A DNA stretch of 48,532 bases from an uncultured Clostridia bacterium (GTDB taxonomy: Bacteria > Bacillota > Clostridia > Lachnospirales > Lachnospiraceae). The stretch is taken from positions 1 through 48,532 of the forward strand of contig CAMVIN010000004.1 in assembly GCA_947167565.1 (NCBI GenBank), read 5' to 3'. Each line of letters starts with the position of its first letter. Positions within the stretch are counted from its first letter, which is position 1. A model generated the notes under the pieces. It was not told where the DNA came from. It saw only the letters and a list, made by a program, of their open reading frames with translations, and did no database searches. Position numbers and translations under genes: made by a program. Below are positions 17,099-28,001 of the stretch, in pieces.

Positions 17099-18595
17099 TT
17101 AATGTCCGCCAGGACCACCGCCCATGCCTCCGCTTGGGCCGCCTCCCATTCCGCCTCCATTATTACCGCTATGTCCGCCGGAACCACCACCAAGCAGACC
17201 GCTCAGAGAAGAATTACTACCGGAAGAATCGGAGTCTTGAGAAGAACTGGTATCATCTGTTGGAACAACCACCTGAAGCCCCTCACTCAAATCATCGCCA
17301 CTTACCTCAACATAATAATCGCTCTCCATTCCTTTTGTCACCGCAATTTCCTTATTGGAGTGCGACTCAGAATCAATAACAACAATCACATCGTTTCCGT
17401 CAGAGTCTTTTTGGATTGCATCATATGGAACAGCATAAACGTCATCCACTTCATTCAGAATAATACTGCATTTTGCTGTCATACCAACTCTCAGCGCATC
17501 ATTTTTGTCTTTGATTTTAATTATTACTTCATACCCCGAACTACTTGATGAGCTTCCCGATGACATACCGGATGATCCTGAACTTCCTGAACTTCCTGAA
17601 CTTCCCGAACTTCCTGAACTGAGTGAACTCCCTGTTGTTACCGCCACATAAGTAATTTCACCCTCTAACTCTGTATCATCTGTTGCATCTGTCAAAATCA
17701 CAACTCTCTGTCCCTTTTGCACACTGGCAATGTCGTACTCTGTCACAGTAGTACTCACCTGCAAGTCACTGCAATCGCTGATTTCGAACATGTCACCGCC
17801 ACTATAGGTATCCCCGGCTTCCACACCAACTGCTGTCACAGTACCACTGATCGGGGCAGTCACAGAACAGTTCTCCAATGTTTCCTCCGCTTCGTCAACG
17901 GACTTTTGGGCCTCTTTGATGGATTTTTCATTATTTTTCTTTGTTGTTTTCAGAGAAGACTGTGCTTCTTCAATTGCTGATTTATTTTGTGAATTTGTAT
18001 TTTCCTGTTCTTCCTTTGCCTTTTCATAAGCAGATTTCGCTGTCGAGAGAGCTTCTTTTGCCTTTTCTTTTTCCTGAGATGTCTTTGCTGAAGACACCGC
18101 TTTCTTTGCACTCTCATATGCCTTCTTTGCAGAGGCAACTGACTTTGCCTGTTTTGTCTTCTGTTTTGCGTAAGTACTCTTTGCCTCGGTCAATTTTTTC
18201 TGAGCCGACTCAAGATTATCACTTGCCTCAGACTGAGCATCCGCAAGATTTTCTTCTGCCTCCGTTAACGTCTCTTTCAAATCAGATTCATCAAAGGTTA
18301 CCAGTGTATCTCCCTTTTTTACTTCGTCACCCTCAGAAACTTTCACTTTCTTTATTTCGACATTTGATACATCGGCACTCACTGTCTTAGTGGCAGCACT
18401 CTCAATCGTTCCTGTGGCACTTACTGACGTTGTCAAATCCATTTTTGTGAGTTCCACTGTGTTTTGTCTTGTCTGCTTCGACTCCTGTTTCTTTGCTCTG
18501 GTCATTTTCGGATATATAATAACTCCCGCTGTTCCCAGAGCAGCAACAAGAAGTATCCCTATCACAATTCCTTTATGTTTCTTCATCCATTTCAT
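17099..18595 (-). CDS. Periplasmic-adaptor-like (HlyD/MacA family) subunit of the ABC exporter
   Basis: 498 aa; N-terminal TM, lipoyl-like halves, long Ala/Lys/Glu coiled coil, VTAPISGTVTAVGVEAGD, beta-barrel, GSS-repeat insertion and Gly-rich tail; adjacent to MacB-like genes. Confidence 0.92.
   Translation of the reverse strand: MKWMKKHKGIVIGILLVAALGTAGVIIYPKMTRAKKQESKQTRQNTVELTKMDLTTSVSATGTIESAATKTVSADVSNVEIKKVKVSEGDEVKKGDTLVTFDESDLKETLTEAEENLADAQSEASDNLESAQKKLTEAKSTYAKQKTKQAKSVASAKKAYESAKKAVSSAKTSQEKEKAKEALSTAKSAYEKAKEEQENTNSQNKSAIEEAQSSLKTTKKNNEKSIKEAQKSVDEAEETLENCSVTAPISGTVTAVGVEAGDTYSGGDMFEISDCSDLQVSTTVTEYDIASVQKGQRVVILTDATDDTELEGEITYVAVTTGSSLSSGSSGSSGSSGSSGSSGMSSGSSSSSSGYEVIIKIKDKNDALRVGMTAKCSIILNEVDDVYAVPYDAIQKDSDGNDVIVVIDSESHSNKEIAVTKGMESDYYVEVSGDDLSEGLQVVVPTDDTSSSQDSDSSGSNSSLSGLLGGGSGGHSGNNGGGMGGGPSGGMGGGPGGH
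17574..17627. repeat. In-frame 9-bp tandem repeat (about 6 imperfect units) encoding GSS repeats
   Basis: gatcctgaa cttcctgaa cttcctgaa cttcccgaa cttcctgaa ctgagtgaa. Confidence 0.85.
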
Positions 18596-18737
18596 AAGCG
18601 TAACCTCCTTACATCCTGCTTGCGTGTTCGTGTTTACGTTTTTTAGATTACAGGAAAAAAATGACTACTTTTTGAACAGAATGTGAAGAAACGTACACAT
18701 ATGTGTAAATTTTGTGACTACTTTTCCGTAGACAAAT

Positions 18738-18766
18738 AATTCCGCGGGGTTAAATCCCGCGGAATT
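18738..18766 (-). terminator. Stem-loop at the 3' end of the hybrid kinase gene
   Basis: AATTCCGCGGG (18738-18748) / CCCGCGGAATT (18756-18766), perfect 11-bp stem overlapping the stop codon; only a weak U-rich tail. Confidence 0.65.
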
Positions 18767-21700
18767 TATACTCTGTATCTTCTTCTATAATATCCAGCAA
18801 AGTCGGGATCAAACTGAGTTCCTTTTCCCTGTATGATTTCCCTTTTTACCTCATCTTGCGATAAAACGTCACGATAAATACGGTCTGAAGTCATAGCATC
18901 ATAGGCATCTGCTATCGAAACAATCCGAGCCATTTTCGGTATTTCTTCTCCTTTCAGCCCTTCCGGGTAACCGCTTCCGTCATACCACTCATGGTGATAC
19001 TTTGCACCAATCTGAAGCTCCGGCATCGCCTCGATCTGTTTTAGAATATCGGCCCCGACTTGTGTGTGCTTTTGCATAATCTTTTCTTCCTCATCAGATA
19101 AGTCTTTTCGATTGATAATATGATCCGGAATACTGATTACCCCGATATCATGAAGAAGCCCCATATAATATACTTTGTCCGCTTCCTTTTCAGACATTCC
19201 GGCACGCCTTGCAATCATAGCTCCGTATTCTGCCACTCTCTTTGAATGATCGTTCGTATACTTATCCTTTGCATCAATTGTCGCAGCCAGCGTCATCATC
19301 GTCTGAATCGACAATCTTTCAACTTCCTCCTCACGTTCCTTTACCATATGCGTCTGCCGCTCTACTTCTTCTTCCAAATTGTGCTGAAGATGACGCAAAT
19401 CAAAAATACGCGAAATACGTCTGAGCAGAATATCCGGTTCTGCCGGCTTTCTGATAAAATCAATTGCTCCCTCCTTAAAAGCCTGTACTTCAATATCCTT
19501 TGTATAATCCATACTCATAAAAATAATCGGCTTGTCACGCATCGCATAAATATTTCTTATGCGGTGAATAGCCTCAAACCCATCCATTTCCGGAAGATCC
19601 ATATCGATAAGAATTAAATTTGGCGTATCCATTTTCGCCTCTTCCATCGCTGCCGAAAAGTCAGTGGCACAAGTCACCCGAAACTGATGAGAAAGCACCT
19701 CTTTCATAGGTTCCATTCCGATATAATCCTCATCAATAATAAGAATATGCTTTACGTCTCTGTACTCACTGAGTTTGTTCTCTGTCTGTTGATCTCCGGC
19801 TCCTGTCTTTTCTCCAAGAATCAGCCTCAGTTTTTTCAACAGTTCTGTATAATCTTTCATCACATCATCGTGGTATTTCTCTACAAATTCAACATTTCCC
19901 TCTTTGGCAGCCATCTCTAATTCCTTGGCATCTGCGGAAAGTTCCGTTGCTCCGATTGAGAGAGACGCACTTTTTAATGCATGAATATGCGTACTGTAAT
20001 CTGCCCAGTTTTTTTTCTCAAATGTTTCCTGTAACTGTTCGGACAAATTGCTCTTACCTATATATGACACGAGAATATCCCGATACAATTCCACGGTCCC
20101 ACCGCTGTACATCATACCACTCTCAGTATCCAGAAAATATAATGCCTCCAGCAATTCCTCATCGGACACGGCAGTCTGCACCTCGACTTCCCCCTCACCC
20201 TCAGAAGTTCTCTGAATCAAATGCTTTGGCATATACTTCCAAATCATTGCTTCCAAGTCTTCCCCCTTTACAGGCTTAGAAAGATAGTCCTGAAACCCGG
20301 CATTCAGATATTCTTCTTTCGCACCAATTACCGCATTAGCTGTCATTGCAATAACAGGAGTTCCCTCATTAATATTGTCCTTCAACGCCCTCACCCGCTG
20401 GAGTGTCTCAATACCATCCATTTCCGGCATCATGTGGTCAAGCAAAATGACATCATATTTCTTCTTTTTAATTTTATCCAATCCCTCTTCCCCGCTGGAT
20501 GCCCGCTCTACGTGAATTTTAGTCCGCTTCAAAAGAGCAGTCACCACATCAAGATTCATAGGCATATCGTCAATGACAAGCAGCCTTGCATCCGGTGCTT
20601 CCAGTCGATCTTTTTTCTTCTCTTTCTCTACTTTAGCAACACTTGCCTCATATCTTTCATAAAAATTTCCCATCGGAACTTCAGAGAGTACCTTTTGAGG
20701 AATCTCAACCGTAAAAGTTGAGCCTACTCCGTACTCGCTCTCGACCATAATATTTCCTCCCATGAGATCCAATAATTGTTTTGTAATAGATAGCCCAAGT
20801 CCCGTTCCCTCTATATGACGATTTTTCTTCTCCTCGATTCTCTCAAATGATTCAAACAATACTTTTCTGTTCTCCTCAGTAATACCGATACCAGTATCAC
20901 GCACCGAAACTTTAAGAATCATCGTCTCTTTATTTTTTCTCACCCAGTCAACCGAAAGTGTAACCTTTCCTTCTTTCGTATATTTAACGGCATTGGTCAG
21001 AAGGTTAAAGATAATCTGCCTGACACGAATCTCATCTCCATAAAGTCGATAGGGAATCTTCGCATCATTTTCAACCTCTAATTTTAGATTCTTATCCCGC
21101 GCCCTCATGGATATCATATTATAACTATCTTTGAGAACTTCAAAAAGATTATATTTATCAGGAACAATCTCCATCTTTCCGGATTCGATTTTAGAAAAAT
21201 CCAGCACATCGTTAATCAGCGCAAGAAGTGTCTGACCGGCACTATTGATATTACGCGCATATTCTGCTATATTTTTCTGTTTATTTTCTCGAAGAATCAT
21301 TTCATTCATTCCAAGAACGGCATTAATCGGAGTTCGGATTTCATGAGACATACTTGATAAGAAATCGCTCTTTGCATGACTGGCATGACGCAGATTTTCC
21401 ATTGTACTGCGAAGTTCCTCATCCTGCTGGGATATTTTTTTCTGCTGCCGCACATACACAGAAGTCTGGAATTTAAAAATAATGCCAATGACACAGCTCA
21501 CGATAACGAGACTCTGAGCAATGTCAAAGGCAATATTATCTCTATTGGTAATTGGAGTGACCAGATGCGGGTAATGCTGCTCCACAAACACGGATCCCGC
21601 CATCACAATAGCGTTGATAACATACATGATATAACAACTGCGCCCCTGCAAAATAAGCCATGAAAATATCAGCCCCAGCAACAGCCAGAGCGGCATACCG

Positions 21701-22014
21701 CTATTCATTCCTCCATTCAGAAAATACATGAGAGGAAAAAGAATTATATTAGCAGAACTGGTAATAACAAGTGCTGCCAATTTTACCTTTTTCTTCGCTA
21801 CCGAAAGCCACAGAGCAAACATTGCCGCCAAAATAACTCCGATGACAATACTATTCCCATAAATCCCCTGATTCAAGAACAAAAGACTCAAAACCAGCGA
21901 AATTGTTCCCAGCACAATCGCAACAGTAAGTATCAGATTAATTAAAATCTGCTGTACCTCCATATCGTCGCCAAATAGCCGCTGTCTCAAACTCTTCTTT
22001 TTATTCATCGCCAC
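18766..22014 (-). CDS. Hybrid sensor histidine kinase with two REC domains, Hpt, and C-terminal HD-GYP domain
   Basis: 1082 aa; N-terminal TM segments, HisKA SHEIRTPINAVLGMNEM, HATPase GTGLGLSITKQLLDLMGG, REC1 VILLDHMMPEMDGIETL, Hpt HALKSASLSIGA, REC2 LILIDMDLPEMDGFEAI, HD-GYP LLHDIGVISIPDHI...HHEWYDGSGYPEGLKGEEIP. Confidence 0.95.
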   Translation of the reverse strand: MAMNKKKSLRQRLFGDDMEVQQILINLILTVAIVLGTISLVLSLLFLNQGIYGNSIVIGVILAAMFALWLSVAKKKVKLAALVITSSANIILFPLMYFLNGGMNSGMPLWLLLGLIFSWLILQGRSCYIMYVINAIVMAGSVFVEQHYPHLVTPITNRDNIAFDIAQSLVIVSCVIGIIFKFQTSVYVRQQKKISQQDEELRSTMENLRHASHAKSDFLSSMSHEIRTPINAVLGMNEMILRENKQKNIAEYARNINSAGQTLLALINDVLDFSKIESGKMEIVPDKYNLFEVLKDSYNMISMRARDKNLKLEVENDAKIPYRLYGDEIRVRQIIFNLLTNAVKYTKEGKVTLSVDWVRKNKETMILKVSVRDTGIGITEENRKVLFESFERIEEKKNRHIEGTGLGLSITKQLLDLMGGNIMVESEYGVGSTFTVEIPQKVLSEVPMGNFYERYEASVAKVEKEKKKDRLEAPDARLLVIDDMPMNLDVVTALLKRTKIHVERASSGEEGLDKIKKKKYDVILLDHMMPEMDGIETLQRVRALKDNINEGTPVIAMTANAVIGAKEEYLNAGFQDYLSKPVKGEDLEAMIWKYMPKHLIQRTSEGEGEVEVQTAVSDEELLEALYFLDTESGMMYSGGTVELYRDILVSYIGKSNLSEQLQETFEKKNWADYSTHIHALKSASLSIGATELSADAKELEMAAKEGNVEFVEKYHDDVMKDYTELLKKLRLILGEKTGAGDQQTENKLSEYRDVKHILIIDEDYIGMEPMKEVLSHQFRVTCATDFSAAMEEAKMDTPNLILIDMDLPEMDGFEAIHRIRNIYAMRDKPIIFMSMDYTKDIEVQAFKEGAIDFIRKPAEPDILLRRISRIFDLRHLQHNLEEEVERQTHMVKEREEEVERLSIQTMMTLAATIDAKDKYTNDHSKRVAEYGAMIARRAGMSEKEADKVYYMGLLHDIGVISIPDHIINRKDLSDEEEKIMQKHTQVGADILKQIEAMPELQIGAKYHHEWYDGSGYPEGLKGEEIPKMARIVSIADAYDAMTSDRIYRDVLSQDEVKREIIQGKGTQFDPDFAGYYRRRYRV

Positions 22015-22033
22015 GCCCCCTCATGTTTTTCTT

Positions 22034-22996
22034 CTATAACCTTCCCCTGAGCAATTCTTCCAATTGCGGAAAACTCTCCACCTGATTAACCTGTCTTCTG
22101 AGTTCGGCAGAATGAGGATATCCCGCTGTGTACCACGCTACATGTGTACGCATTTCACGAATTCCCCGTTTTTCTCCCTTCCATTCAATCTGCATTCTTG
22201 CATGACGCAATATCATATCGCACACAACAGAAAAATCCGGTTTCTTCTCCTCTACACCGTTTTCTGCATATGCCTTGATTTGATGGAAAATCCATGGATT
22301 CCCCTGCGCTCCGCGACCAATCATTAATCCATCACATCCGGTCTCGTGCATCATGCGCTCCGCATCTTTAGGCGAAAAAATATCACCGTTTCCGATAACA
22401 GGAATATGAACCGCCTCTTTCACTGCGCGAATCACATTCCAATCTGCCTGTCCGCTATAATACTCTTCCCTCGTCCTTCCATGCACGGCAACGGCAGCAG
22501 CACCGGATTCCTGTGCAGCTCTTGCAAGTTCCACCGCCTGACACTCTCCTTTGTGAAATCCCTTACGAAATTTCACTGTCACCGGTTTTTTAATAGCACG
22601 AACTGTCTTCTCAATAATTTTTGCCGCCAGAGGTATATTTTTAAGTAGAGCAGACCCCTCTCCATTATTTACCACTTTCGGTACCGGACATCCCATATTG
22701 ATATCCAGAATATCGAAGTTTCTGTCTTCGATTCTTTTTGCCATCTCACTGACAATATCAGGATCCGAGCCAAAGAGCTGAAGAGACACCGGACGTTCCA
22801 TGTCATCAATCTTGAGAAGTTCCTCTGTATTTTTGTTGTTGTACAAAATTCCCTTTGCGCTCACCATCTCAGTGCAAATAAGATCCGCTCCCTGTTCTTT
22901 GCACAAGATACGAAATGGCAGGTCTGTCACTCCTGCCATCGGCGCCAAAATAATGTTGCCGTCAAATGAAATATTTCCAATCTTCAATGGTTTCAT
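22034..22996 (-). CDS. dusB: tRNA-dihydrouridine synthase (DusB-like)
   Basis: 320 aa; [71 protein letters not shown]. Confidence 0.95.
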   Translation of the reverse strand: MKPLKIGNISFDGNIILAPMAGVTDLPFRILCKEQGADLICTEMVSAKGILYNNKNTEELLKIDDMERPVSLQLFGSDPDIVSEMAKRIEDRNFDILDINMGCPVPKVVNNGEGSALLKNIPLAAKIIEKTVRAIKKPVTVKFRKGFHKGECQAVELARAAQESGAAAVAVHGRTREEYYSGQADWNVIRAVKEAVHIPVIGNGDIFSPKDAERMMHETGCDGLMIGRGAQGNPWIFHQIKAYAENGVEEKKPDFSVVCDMILRHARMQIEWKGEKRGIREMRTHVAWYTAGYPHSAELRRQVNQVESFPQLEELLRGRL

Positions 22997-23775
22997 TTTA
23001 CTTGCTCACCCATAGTCTTTTCATAAATAATCCGCATCCCCTGAAGAGTTAACTCATCGTTATAAACATCGATTTTCATCGTTCCCTCTGAAATAATCCG
23101 TCCCAGTCCTCCGGTTGCCACCACCTTGGCGTCACTGTAACCGGATTCTTTCCTGAACTCATCAATAATATACTCGGTCTGTCCGATTGTTCCATACACC
23201 AACCCTGCCTGCATACTGGTAATCGTTGTCTTAGCCAGAATAGATTTTGGTTTGACAATCTCAATCTCAGGCAGCTTAGCAGCATTGCTCCAAAGAGCAT
23301 TGGCGCTTATTCTGATTCCCGGAACTGTGACACCTGCAATCAGAGAACCATCACCAGTAACTAAATCATAGGTCGTCGCCGTTCCATAATCTATAACAAT
23401 GACCGGACCGCCATAGAGAAAATACGCTCCCGCCGCATCTGCCACGCGATCGGCCCCCATCTCCATAGGATTCGTTGTGGCAATGCGTATTCCTGATTTT
23501 GTTTCCTGCCCCACAACCATCGGCTCACAGTGCAGATATTTTTTTATTCCACTTGTCAATGAATACATAATCTTGGGAACAACAGAACAGATAATAACAT
23601 TCTTAACATCCTCCGGCTGAACCTTCTGATGAGCAAGTTGTTCCACGATTTGTCCGCCGAACTCATCTGAAGTTCTCGGCAAATTTGTAGTCAGACGAAA
23701 TTTATGCTTAATCTTCTCTCCATCAAACAATCCCACTGTAAAATTTGTATTTCCTACATCAATTGCAAGTAACAT
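22993..23775 (-). CDS. coaX: Type III pantothenate kinase
   Basis: [53 protein letters not shown] starts at 23787 but GGAGGGAAAT SD supports ATG at 23775. Confidence 0.96.
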   Translation of the reverse strand: MLLAIDVGNTNFTVGLFDGEKIKHKFRLTTNLPRTSDEFGGQIVEQLAHQKVQPEDVKNVIICSVVPKIMYSLTSGIKKYLHCEPMVVGQETKSGIRIATTNPMEMGADRVADAAGAYFLYGGPVIVIDYGTATTYDLVTGDGSLIAGVTVPGIRISANALWSNAAKLPEIEIVKPKSILAKTTITSMQAGLVYGTIGQTEYIIDEFRKESGYSDAKVVATGGLGRIISEGTMKIDVYNDELTLQGMRIIYEKTMGEQVK

Positions 23776-23799
23776 ATTTCCCTCCATTTGTGCGCGGTT

Positions 23800-24117
23800 T
23801 CATCCTATAATAATCATGCGGTAATAGTTTTCGAGACTCTCCAGCAATTCCGCATACTCTGTCCGGTATTGTTTGATTTTCAAATGACTTCCGATCTCAT
23901 CATAAGTCAAATCATTTTCTTTCGCTGTCGTTGACATATACAGCGTTCCATCCTCATCAAACTCCATCGTGAATACACCGCCCACATCTTCTGTCATCGT
24001 CACAGCCATAATCTGCAGTTCTTTCTGCACCTGTTCCGGCAGAGATGAAAAGCGGGGATTAAAATAATACTTTTGCTCATAAGCACTGCATGCGCACAAA
24101 ACCTGTTCCTCATTCAT
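23800..24117 (-). CDS. Conserved hypothetical protein (resembles DUF6145-type)
   Basis: MNEEQVLCACSAYEQKYYFNPRFSSLPEQVQKELQIMAVTMTEDVGGVFTMEFDEDGTLYM; family recalled from memory; start 24117 vs 24135 uncertain. Confidence 0.7.
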   Translation of the reverse strand: MNEEQVLCACSAYEQKYYFNPRFSSLPEQVQKELQIMAVTMTEDVGGVFTMEFDEDGTLYMSTTAKENDLTYDEIGSHLKIKQYRTEYAELLESLENYYRMIIIG

Positions 24118-24121
24118 TGTC

Positions 24122-25495
24122 TCAATCCCTCTCACTCATCGGTACATACGGTTTATGCTTTCCAACCGCTTTGTACGCCGGACGAATAATCTTTCCGGCA
24201 TTAATTAATTCTTCCAGACGATGTGCGCTCCAACCGGCAATACGCCCTATCGCAAAAAGCGGTGTATACATCTCCAACGGAATACCCAGCATACTGTACA
24301 CAAGACCGCTGTAAAAATCAATGTTAGCACTGACGCCCTTGTAAATATGTCTCTCATTGGCAATTACTTTTGGTGCCAGTTTTTCTACCAGATTATAGAG
24401 CGCAAATTCTTTCTGCATCCCCTTCTCGTCTGCCAACTGCTTGACAAAACGACGAAACGTCTTCGCACGGGGATCAGAAATCGAATAAACAGCATGCCCC
24501 ATACCATAAATTAATCCCGAGTGATCAAAGGCATTATGATTGAGAAGCGCCACCAAATAGGACTCCACTTCCTCTTCATCCGTCCAGTCCTTTACTTTGC
24601 TCTTCATCTCCTCAAACATTTGGGACACCTTGCGATTGGCCCCTCCATGCCTTGGTCCTTTCAGCGATCCCAATGCCGCCGCAATCGCCGCATAAGTATC
24701 TGTTCCGGAAGAAGTAACAACATGATTGGTAAAAGTAGAATTGTTACCTCCACCGTGCTCTGCATGAAGCACCAGCGCTATATCTAAAATTTTCGCTTCC
24801 AAAGGAGTAAATTTACTATCTGCTCTCAGCATATGTAATATATTTTCGGCCGTTGAATATTCCTCTTTGGGCGGATGCAAAAAGAAACTGGATTCTTCGT
24901 GAAAATAACTTGCCGCATGATACCCATACACGGAAAACATCGGAAACAAAGCCACAAGTTGAAGGCACTGTCTGAGTACATTCTCTGTAGAAATATCATC
25001 CGCCCTGTCATCATAAGAATACAGTGTCAAAACGCTTCGCCCCAGCGTATTCATGAGATCTGTACTAGGTGCTTTCATAATGATGTCTCTAACAAAACTG
25101 GTCGGCAGGCTTTGACGATAATGTGCCAACATATCCTTTAAACGGTCAAGTTCTTCTTGTACCGGAAGTTTACCAAATAAAAGAAGATACACCACCTCTT
25201 CATAACCAAATCTTTTTTCTGCCAAAAAACCATTTACAATTTCTTCGATATCGATTCCCTGATAATATAGCTTTCCTTCACAGGGAATCATTTCTCGATC
25301 TACCACGGTATAGGAACGAATCTCTGAAATCTCCGTCAAACCCGTCAGTACCCCCTGGCCATTCAAATCACGTAATCCGCGTTTTACCTCATATTTGCTA
25401 AATAAAGAAGAGTCAATGGTACTGGTTTCCTCGCACTTTACAGCCATCTTGTGTAACCAGTCATTCTTATATTCCGCATCTAATCTACTGCTCAT
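24122..25495 (-). CDS. Citrate synthase / methylcitrate synthase family
   Basis: 457 aa; YRGIDIEE-like LYYQGIDIEEIV, HAEHGGGNNSTFTNHVVTSSGTDTYAAIAAALGSLKGPRHGGANRKV, GMGHAVYSISDPRAK. Confidence 0.94.
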   Translation of the reverse strand: MSSRLDAEYKNDWLHKMAVKCEETSTIDSSLFSKYEVKRGLRDLNGQGVLTGLTEISEIRSYTVVDREMIPCEGKLYYQGIDIEEIVNGFLAEKRFGYEEVVYLLLFGKLPVQEELDRLKDMLAHYRQSLPTSFVRDIIMKAPSTDLMNTLGRSVLTLYSYDDRADDISTENVLRQCLQLVALFPMFSVYGYHAASYFHEESSFFLHPPKEEYSTAENILHMLRADSKFTPLEAKILDIALVLHAEHGGGNNSTFTNHVVTSSGTDTYAAIAAALGSLKGPRHGGANRKVSQMFEEMKSKVKDWTDEEEVESYLVALLNHNAFDHSGLIYGMGHAVYSISDPRAKTFRRFVKQLADEKGMQKEFALYNLVEKLAPKVIANERHIYKGVSANIDFYSGLVYSMLGIPLEMYTPLFAIGRIAGWSAHRLEELINAGKIIRPAYKAVGKHKPYVPMSERD

Positions 25496-25517
25496 ATTGG
25501 CCCCCTTTTCTCTTTTT

Positions 25518-26501
25518 TTACAATGTCACATACATCACAGCTTTAATCGTATGCATGCGATTCTCTGCCTCCCGAAATACGACATCCTCATATTTCTCAA
25601 AGACTTCATCCGTAACTTCCATTTCGGTAAGTCCGTATTTTTTATTAATCTCTCTTCCAATCTCTGTCTTCAGATCATGAAATGCCGGAAGACAATGCAT
25701 AAACACGGCTGTATCCTTAGCATTCGCCATGACTTTCGCATTAATCTGATAAGGAGACAAGTCCCGAATCCGCTCCTCCCAAACAGCATCCGGCTCTCCC
25801 ATCGAAACCCACACATCCGTGTAGAGAACATCAGCATCTTTTGTTCCCTCTTCCACATTCTCTGTCAATGTGACACTTCCGCCACTGGCTTTGGCATATT
25901 CCTGACATAAAGCGACCAATTCATCATTTGGAAAATATTTTTTTGGTGCACAGGCGGTGAAGTGCATCCCCATCTTGCTACACGCGATCATGAGCGAATT
26001 GCCCATATTATAACGGGCATCTCCCATATAAGTAAAGCGAATTCCATCAAGTTTGCCAAACTGCTCCTCGATCGTCAGTAAATCCGCTAACATCTGTGTT
26101 GGATGATATTCATTCGTCAAACCATTCCACACCGGCACACCGGCATATTTTGCCAGTTCTTCAACGATTTCCTGCCCATACCCGCGATACTCAATTCCGT
26201 CAAACATACGCCCAAGCACTCTTGCCGTATCCGCAATACTCTCTTTTTTACCAATCTGAGAACTCTTCGGGTCAAGATACGTAACTCCCATTCCCAAATC
26301 ATGTGCTGCAACTTCAAACGAGCAGCGTGTTCTCGTACTCGTCTTTTCAAAGATAAGCGCAATATTCTTACCCTCAAAAGGTTTTTCCACTATCCCCTTG
26401 TGCTTTTTTTCCTTCAGTTCCTTTGCCGTATCCAGCATATATCGGATTTCCTCCGGTGTAAAATCCTTTAATGTCAAAAAATGACGTCCCTTTAAATTCA
26501 T
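25518..26501 (-). CDS. argF: Ornithine carbamoyltransferase
   Basis: 327 aa; [52 protein letters not shown]. Confidence 0.95.
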   Translation of the reverse strand: MNLKGRHFLTLKDFTPEEIRYMLDTAKELKEKKHKGIVEKPFEGKNIALIFEKTSTRTRCSFEVAAHDLGMGVTYLDPKSSQIGKKESIADTARVLGRMFDGIEYRGYGQEIVEELAKYAGVPVWNGLTNEYHPTQMLADLLTIEEQFGKLDGIRFTYMGDARYNMGNSLMIACSKMGMHFTACAPKKYFPNDELVALCQEYAKASGGSVTLTENVEEGTKDADVLYTDVWVSMGEPDAVWEERIRDLSPYQINAKVMANAKDTAVFMHCLPAFHDLKTEIGREINKKYGLTEMEVTDEVFEKYEDVVFREAENRMHTIKAVMYVTL

Positions 26502-26519
26502 AACTTCTCCTCATTATCC

Positions 26520-27455
26520 TCATTCTTTATTCTGAATTACTTCGGCTGTTGCCTTAGCCAAACCTGCAATTCCCTGAATTTCTGACGGAATCACTATCTT
26601 CGTTGCCTTTCCGTCTGCCGCTCTCTCGAACGCCTCAAGACTCTTCAATGTAAGAACTGCCTGAGTAGGATTCGCCTCATTTAAATAACGAAGCCCTTCT
26701 GCTGTCGCCTTCTGCACAGCCTCAATCGCCTGCGCTTTACCTTCTGCCTCACGGATTGTCGCCTCTTTCTTTGCCTCTGCGCGAAGGATAGCAGCTTCTT
26801 TCTCTGCCTCAGCCTCCAAAATAGCAGACTCCTTCTTACCTTCAGCCACAAGTACCGTGGATTTCTTCTCACCTTCAGCACGAAGAATTGACTCACGGCG
26901 CTCACGTTCTGCCTTCATCTGCTTCTCCATGGAATCCTGAATCTCTCTCGGCGGAATAATATTCTTCAACTCGACACGATTGACCTTGATTCCCCATGGA
27001 TCTGTTGCAATATCAAGGCTGGAACGCATCTGTGTATTAATCGTCTCACGGGAAGTAAGTGTCTGATCAAGTTCCAAATCACCGATAATATTTCTTAAAG
27101 TCGTAGCGGTAAGATTCTCAATCGCCATAATGGGATTCTCAACCCCATAAGTGAAAAGTTTCGGATCTGTAATCTGGAAAAACACCACTGTGTCAATCTG
27201 CATCGTTACATTATCCTTAGTGATAACCGGCTGTGGCGGAAAGTCCATAACCTGTTCTTTTAATACAACTTTTCTGGCAACCTTATCAATAATCGGCATT
27301 TTAAAATGAATCCCCACAGACCAAGTCGCCTGATACCCACCAAGGCGCTCCAAAATAACAGCGTGTGCCTGCGGCACAATCTTGATGCATGACGCAATCA
27401 AACACAACACGATAAAAATAATAACTAAAACTACGAATGCTCCAATTCCTGGCAT
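26520..27455 (-). CDS. SPFH/Band 7 domain protein (stomatin/QmcA-like)
   Basis: ORF 26520..27503; likely start MPGIGAF at 27455 with GGAGGG SD. IVPQAHAVILERLGGYQATWSVGIHFKMPIIDKV, Ala/Glu-rich coiled coil. Confidence 0.93.
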   Translation of the reverse strand: MPGIGAFVVLVIIFIVLCLIASCIKIVPQAHAVILERLGGYQATWSVGIHFKMPIIDKVARKVVLKEQVMDFPPQPVITKDNVTMQIDTVVFFQITDPKLFTYGVENPIMAIENLTATTLRNIIGDLELDQTLTSRETINTQMRSSLDIATDPWGIKVNRVELKNIIPPREIQDSMEKQMKAERERRESILRAEGEKKSTVLVAEGKKESAILEAEAEKEAAILRAEAKKEATIREAEGKAQAIEAVQKATAEGLRYLNEANPTQAVLTLKSLEAFERAADGKATKIVIPSEIQGIAGLAKATAEVIQNKE

Positions 27456-27489
27456 TTTAATTCCCTCCATTTTGTTTCCCTCCATTGTT

Positions 27490-27939
27490 TTATTTACTAA
27501 CAATCAGTTTCACACCGGAAACTTCTTGTATTGTCACTGTTTCATCAACTTCAATCTCTACATCATCCCGGCTGCGTGCTGTCCACTCCACACCACGGAA
27601 CATGACTTTGCCTTTCTCATTGCGATTGTCAATCTTTTCAATCACAACCGCTTTCTCCCCGATGACCTCTTCAATATTAGTCTTCGTCCGCCCTTTGTTC
27701 ACAATGCGTACAGCAAAAGGACGCACCAATGCCATAAACACTAAAGAAACTACAGCAAACAAGGCAACTTGCAGCCACAGCGGGCCAGATAATCCTGCCA
27801 CAATCGCAGCCGCCACAGCACCGAAACTAAACCAGATCGTCGTGAGCCCCAAAGAGAATATCTCGATTACTAACATAACTGCTATCACAATCAGCCAAAT
27901 TAACAAAAAAGTATCCATCCCACACCCTCCTCTCTGCAT
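27490..27939 (-). CDS. NfeD family protein
   Basis: 149 aa; TM helices followed by OB-like IGEKAVVIEKIDN...GKVMFRGVEWTARS; immediately upstream of the SPFH gene as is usual. Confidence 0.92.
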   Translation of the reverse strand: MQRGGCGMDTFLLIWLIVIAVMLVIEIFSLGLTTIWFSFGAVAAAIVAGLSGPLWLQVALFAVVSLVFMALVRPFAVRIVNKGRTKTNIEEVIGEKAVVIEKIDNRNEKGKVMFRGVEWTARSRDDVEIEVDETVTIQEVSGVKLIVSK

Positions 27940-27968
27940 GCAGTCTATCTTACAATTATAGCAAAAAA

Positions 27969-28000
27969 AAAGACACTTGGCAAGTACCTCAAGCGTCTTT
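27969..28000 (-). terminator. Intrinsic terminator of the exopolysaccharide operon
   Basis: Minus strand AAAGACGCTTG-loop-CAAGTGTCTTT followed by T-run, directly after the sugar transferase stop codon. Confidence 0.88.
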
Positions 28001-28001
28001 A

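Noticed and set aside
17574-17627. 9-bp repeat as a frame-altering phase-variation switch
   Set aside because: Unit length is a multiple of three, so slippage changes loop length but not reading frame.
17941-18390. Plus-strand 149-aa ORF opposite the adaptor coiled coil
   Set aside because: Leu/Pro/Ser low complexity mirrors the repetitive Lys/Glu/Ala coiled coil on the coding strand.
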